Below are positions 59,502 to 64,000 of a stretch of DNA of 64,000 nt, piece by piece. Numbering within the stretch: the stretch's first letter is position 1; the number at the start of each line of letters is the position of its first letter. This DNA is from Rhypophila decipiens (Eukaryota; Ascomycota; Sordariomycetes; Sordariales; Naviculisporaceae): the NCBI GenBank assembly GCA_033297075.1, contig MU858066.1:124001-188000 (forward strand), read 5' to 3'. A program made the translations under genes and the position numbers. A model generated the notes under the pieces. That model made no database searches, had not been told where the DNA came from, and worked only from the letters and a program-made list of their open reading frames with translations.

Positions 59502-59507
59502 TTTATA
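59502..59507 (-). promoter_or_regulatory. Candidate TATA box for the second GPI-protein gene
   Basis: TATAAA on the minus strand about 95 bp before the start codon at 59408, a usual spacing. A second TATAAA lies at 59646-59651. Confidence 0.5.
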
Positions 59508-62500
59508 AGTAACCTTAGCGAACGAGTTACTTGGGCAACAAAACAGGAGGCTGGCTGCGTGCTGTAGACCGAGATGGCTGGAAGGTGAGAGAGAGTGGGA
59601 TAGAGAAACGAAACAGTCCGACCTGGGACACAGGACGGGGACCTGTTTATACACTGCAGGAACCAGCAGACGAACAGGACGGGGGTTCGGGCCCTGCTGG
59701 CAGGAGCCCTGCCCAGGTAGCCGTGGAGTAATCAAAGTTGTGATGACATCTTTGCTGTTGTCCAACAGTCCAAGACAAGTCCACTTGGTTGCATGGGTCC
59801 TGGGGTCAAGGAGAGGTGGTGGTCGCGGACGAGCAGGAGGATGAGATACCCTGGAAGCATACAGAAAAATACATCGAGGTTGGGCAGACCACACCATGTG
59901 ATGTGAGACGGAGGGTGGGCGTATGTACCTCGAGAGAAGTCCAGTACAGGAGGTACATGATGGAGGGTCGCAACAGCAACGGCCTCACTTGGTTGGCCCA
60001 GCCAATGGCTTGTTATGCAGCTCTGAGCACGAAGAGGTCGGGCTTCAGGCACTCGCGGCGGAATACTACCTATTTGGAGGCATCGAACTCATGGTGGAGT
60101 GACTAACTCTAGAGTCTATCCGTACTGTGATGATCATCGAGTTTGACCAGTCAGTCCAGTATAGGATAAGATTCTCCCCCAAACAGGTCCAGGCGGTGAG
60201 AAAACACAGCATCCCGAGCTCATCACAGACCTCGACCCCTTTTGTTTTGGTACCAGCTTTGGCTCGTTCCTCAGCTCAGAGCTGTGCTCGAATTCTTCTG
60301 AGAGCTGAACAGAACAGTCACGTCTTTTTTCTCCCGCCTGCCTTAGTCCCATCACCCGAGATTCTCAGCAAGCGCACGGCGCCGAGGACGCCAAAACTGC
60401 AGGTTTGTAAAGTCCCTGGCTGGGAATCGGGACCGGCAGCAAGCCATCTGCACCCCTGACAAATAAGCAACAAGCTTTGGCTGGGGAAGTGTTGTCCACG
60501 CCGTGCGGTCGCGCTGGGACCAACCCCCTGTCGATGGTGACTTCGGGCCCCTGTCAATGATGTAGTCAGGTCGCGGCTGGGAACCTGCCAACAACACAAA
60601 AGCCTGACAAGCTTAAATATGACCCCTCTTTTCGGTTATAGGGTGGGACTTCTCTTTCACTTTTCTGAGGGGCAAAAAGGGGATTCATCGTTGGTGCCGT
60701 CATGAACCGGGGCATTGGCCGTTGGGATGGGGGGAGCAGACGGTGATCTCGACCGGGAAACAAATCCAACGAGACCTCCTTCCTCTTCTGCTCTCTAGCA
60801 GTGTATGTGACTCAGGATCCGGAACTGCGTTTTCTCGAGTCCCAGAGTGCGGGGAGACACAGCAGTGCAATCCAGAGTCCAGACAGGCAATTTGGCCTAC
60901 ATGACACTGACACGAGTCCGACAGCTGCTCGCTACCACCGCCTCCGAGTCCTCGAGCGGGCCGAGAGGGCATGGCAGCAATGAGCAGCCTATGTATGGCA
61001 ACCAGATGGAGACATCAGCTGATTGTTGCCCTCAAGGCATTGGTGCGAACCGACACTAACAAGAACTGACAGGGCCCAAGAGGGAGATCTCCTTGAAAAC
61101 ACGAAGGTTCTTGCAGGAGCCCCAAGAGAACCGTCGGCAGGAAAATTCTCGCGCAGCGGCATGAGGCGTCTAAAGTATCTAGCTCCATTCGATCTGCAGG
61201 TTTCACAAGTTGGCAGAACCTGACTGGCTGCTCTGCCATCCCCAAAAACCTGCTTGGCCGGACGCAGATAACAGCAACTTGGTCCACATACGAGATTTTG
61301 CGAAGTTCCAGAGAGCCCAGAACTGCCAAACATTCAGAAGGATTCGAGGTGGACCGATGGTGTTTGTTTGCGTCCTCTGTTCTCACTTATACAAGCTGAG
61401 TGCTACGCGATGATATCACCGTAGTTCAAACTTGCAGGGTATCATTGCGCTAACCAAGTGGGACTTGTCCTTGGCAGCTAACGCTCGGCATCGCGGGCCC
61501 GATCTGGACTGATGAGGTACGGTACGGTACCGGAAACGACGAGAGTGTACGGATACAGTGTGCAGTTTGTGGGGGACAAGGCTTTTGATATTTACCTCGA
61601 TTCCGTATGTAGGATCTGTGATGGCGTGTGAGGACGCCGTGTCAGTCTGCAGAGGGCTTCTCTTCTTTGGGCTACCCCGTACAGCATTTTCGTCAATCAG
61701 GGTCAGGTGCAGTCTTCGCTTCTCGAATCCAGCCGCCACGAATTCCAGTGTCTCATGAGGTGTCCCGAATCCTTTGCCTGATAACTGGCGAGGTTGGCCT
61801 GCACTGTTTGCCTAGTGCAGCGTAGCATATGCAACTCAAGGCACGATTGTGCTTGGGCGGACGTCCCCGTTTGTTTTGAGAGACAGGAGAGACAATGGAG
61901 CTGTGCAGGCCTACACTAATTGGGGTTTGTGGTCGTCGGCCGAGAGACCTGAGAGACGTCCTCCGCTTTGTCTTGGTCTGCAGAAAGAGATCCCAAGAAG
62001 GGTAAATAAATCACGGATTTTACTCCAATCGGCTGTCGGTTAGCAAGTCCTTGGTGAGGGCAGATCACGCAAGATTTGAGCTGCAAATGCGATATTTTTC
62101 TTGCCATGATCCGAGTCCAGCCTTGATGGACCAGAAAAATATCAAGAGTGTCAAGCACAGCAGGACACCAGAAAATGTAACATCTCTCGTAATCGGTTTG
62201 GGTAACAAGCTTCGAGCGGATCAACACGAGAGTTGTCTTTGTGAGCCCGTTTCAACTTTATTTCTCTGTCCGAGTCTAGGATCGGCTAGGGGCGAAGATC
62301 ATGGTCGAGCCCGAGCAGATTGGAGTCTTGACAAAATTCGTGACTTCTCGGTCTTGATGGCGGATCGGAAAGAACAATGATTTGTTGAGTATTGTGACTC
62401 TTTTCGGCTTTTCTTTGACACTGCTGTGTCTCTCGGTTGCTGGGCAAAAAGAAGGATCATGGAAGAGTGATGACGGGACCTGGGGAATCGAGGAGGACTC

Positions 62501-63067
62501 CACCATGGCGCTAAACCCTTTACGGTGTTATCGATAGGAACAAGCCTAGCCTTGGTCCCCACTTTTACTGGCTTACAGCGATCCTCCTCCTCAACTCTCA
62601 ACTCTCAACTGTGAAATGTGGTTCAGTTTGTCTTGATCAATTTCAATAAATCAATCTGTTACAAATATGATCGCATTGCCCCCGTTCAGACTGTCGATCT
62701 GGAATGAGATGGATGCTATTCCCAAACTGCAGTCAGCACAAAAAGCAAGAAAAGTTCGTGATGAAGCCCCTCCTCCTACCTGCATCATCGCTTCCACCTC
62801 CTTCTCCCACAATCCCAACAGAGCTCCAAATTCCTGTTTACAATCCCGGACGCCGCAAAACACGGTTAGCCAATCGCAGGTCATGGCCAATGAGAATCAC
62901 GATGCCGGCATCCCGATATAGATCCTAGTTCTTCCATCGCGATGTTGACCGGCTGTTCGGATGGTGCAAGGCAACCGTCGACTCATCGGTCAATTCCAAT
63001 GTCAATGTCTTGTCCGTCATTGTTGTTAAGATGCAACGGTCTTCGGAGCGGTCTTATCGTCTCCTAC
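59508..63067. other. 3.6-kb region without a supported gene
   Basis: Promoter side of the GPI gene, then mixed-composition DNA. The longest frames (about 100-125 codons) overlap one another on both strands and show no domains, signal peptides or splice patterns. (GTACG)n-like sequence occurs at 61516-61530. I cannot assign anything here. Confidence 0.5.
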
Positions 63068-63070
63068 TAA

Positions 63071-63472
63071 GAGCATGATTGTTTACTCGGAAAGAGGGCT
63101 CGGAAGGTATATGGCTCGGAAGAAAGTGGCTAGTGTGTTAAACGGTTGACTTACTTGGTATTGCTACATGTGACTATGTTAAGTTACGTTTTTCTTGGCT
63201 TCTCCAAATTCCTTTCCGAGTCTCCAAATTTCCGAAGAAAACTGTCAGCAGCTAAACGGCTACTGAAGATTATCCGAACTTTTGGACTAATAAAATCGCT
63301 TTGTAGTACTAACTGCCCCACTTTTCTTCCTGAAATTCTTCCAAGTCAAAAAAGATACATGAGCTGTAAAAAACGGAGGTACTTGCTAAGCCATTTAGGC
63401 CCAAAAATCGCCATGTACTCCAATTCCGTTATTTTCTTCCGAGTCCCCATTTCCGAGCAAACGATCATGCTC
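63071..63472. mobile_element. PIF/Harbinger-like MITE, 402 bp
   Basis: Terminal inverted repeats of about 37 bp: the left end begins GAGCATGATTGTTTACTCGG, and the right end read inward begins GAGCATGATCGTTTGCTCGG. Mismatches are mainly transitions, plus one gap. Direct TAA repeats at 63068-63070 and 63473-63475 fit a 3-bp target duplication. CTCGGAA motifs recur inside both ends (about seven times counting both strands). The interior is AT-rich; its 110-codon frame has no domain and no transposase is present. A TAA duplication points to the PIF/Harbinger (Tourist-like) class, by inference. Confidence 0.8.
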
Positions 63473-63475
63473 TAA

Positions 63476-64000
63476 TATGCGGCAAAGCCCGGTCAGAGCC
63501 GCTCTCTCACGTGTTATTCCAAGTTCACCGGATACAACTCGGACTTGTACACTACGGGGCAAGAACGAATACCAAGAGCAAATGGAGGGATGAGGCTCAT
63601 CCCGGCAACCTCACCTTTTGACGTCGTTCTCACCACAAGTATCAACCCCTCTATAGGGTTACATGATCTTCTGGAGCATTCATATTCTCATCGACGAGTC
63701 ACTCAGATACACATGCCTTTCGTGGCTGTGAAAATAAGACCTGAAAGCTCCAAATATCAGTCTTGTGAATAACTGCTGATTTGTCTTTAGTTAAGCCGCT
63801 TATCCACCCCCAGAACACAGTAATTGACGTTTTGTGCCATGTTATCGCTCATGTTCCTCGAGCAGGTCACTGTGTAATTACAAAGGAACCACAGCCTCTT
63901 TGGCCTGACAACAGACCAAGGATCACATTGTCTGTCCAGGACGTGGATGTCTTTGGCGCTCTGGGTCACAACTGTCTTCTCCCAATCTCCGACGGGGAAA
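63476..64000. other. Window end, no gene seen
   Basis: Short frames only, with no domain, RNA or repeat that I can support. A gene beginning beyond the window cannot be excluded. Confidence 0.5.

Noticed and set aside
60127..60459. Small secreted or hypothetical protein in the right-hand gene-free block
   Set aside because: No signal peptide, biased codon use or splice context; similar frames occur on the opposite strand.
63146..63475. 110-codon frame inside the right-hand MITE as a transposase remnant
   Set aside because: There is no DDE or DNA-binding motif, and its end is simply the inverted repeat.

Overview
The window is nuclear DNA of a filamentous ascomycete. Genes carry short introns with GT..AG ends and CTAAC-type branch points. 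Every recognisable protein is a fungal core or cell-wall type: DNA polymerase alpha, Pds5, a SUN-like ER protein, an RRM+PUF protein, Rco1, Snf5, an Ebp1-like protein, S-formylglutathione hydrolase and two GPI proteins. Composition and gene content fit a Sordariomycete, possibly Hypocreales; the species cannot be fixed from sequence alone. I find 13 protein-coding genes and one tRNA. There is no secondary-metabolite cluster, rRNA or CRISPR.

Layout. 0-6 kb: the cut right end of a dispersed repeat, an unknown 396-aa gene (minus), a NIPA-type Mg2+ transporter (plus) and an intron-containing tRNA-Thr(AGT) (minus). 6-18 kb, all plus: POL1 with an ACGCGT box upstream, an unknown 356-aa gene, and a Mei2-like RNA-binding protein in five exons. 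18-26 kb: a SUN-domain (Slp1-like) ER protein (minus), a complete copy of the dispersed repeat, and a Thr-rich GPI protein (minus). 26-39 kb: PDS5 and a Jsn1-type RRM+PUF protein (both plus), separated by 4.3 kb without genes. 39-52 kb: 3.7 kb of microsatellite-rich non-coding DNA, then RCO1 (minus, four exons) and an Ebp1/PA2G4 homologue (minus, four exons). 52-60 kb: SNF5 (plus) with an unusual in-frame tail after its stop, S-formylglutathione hydrolase (minus), a third repeat copy, and a second Thr-rich GPI protein (minus). 59.4-64 kb: no gene that I can support, but a complete TAA-flanked MITE.

The genes are mostly unrelated housekeeping genes. Chromosome biology is well represented (POL1, PDS5, RCO1 of Rpd3S, SNF5 of SWI/SNF or RSC), but nothing shows joint regulation.

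The most novel material is two families of non-autonomous DNA elements. The first occurs in three copies. It has GC-rich inverted ends, 8-9 bp target duplications (Mutator-like) and an interior that is itself a ~20-bp minisatellite. The second is a 402-bp element with ~37-bp inverted repeats and a TAA duplication (PIF/Harbinger-like). I saw no wholly new multi-gene system.
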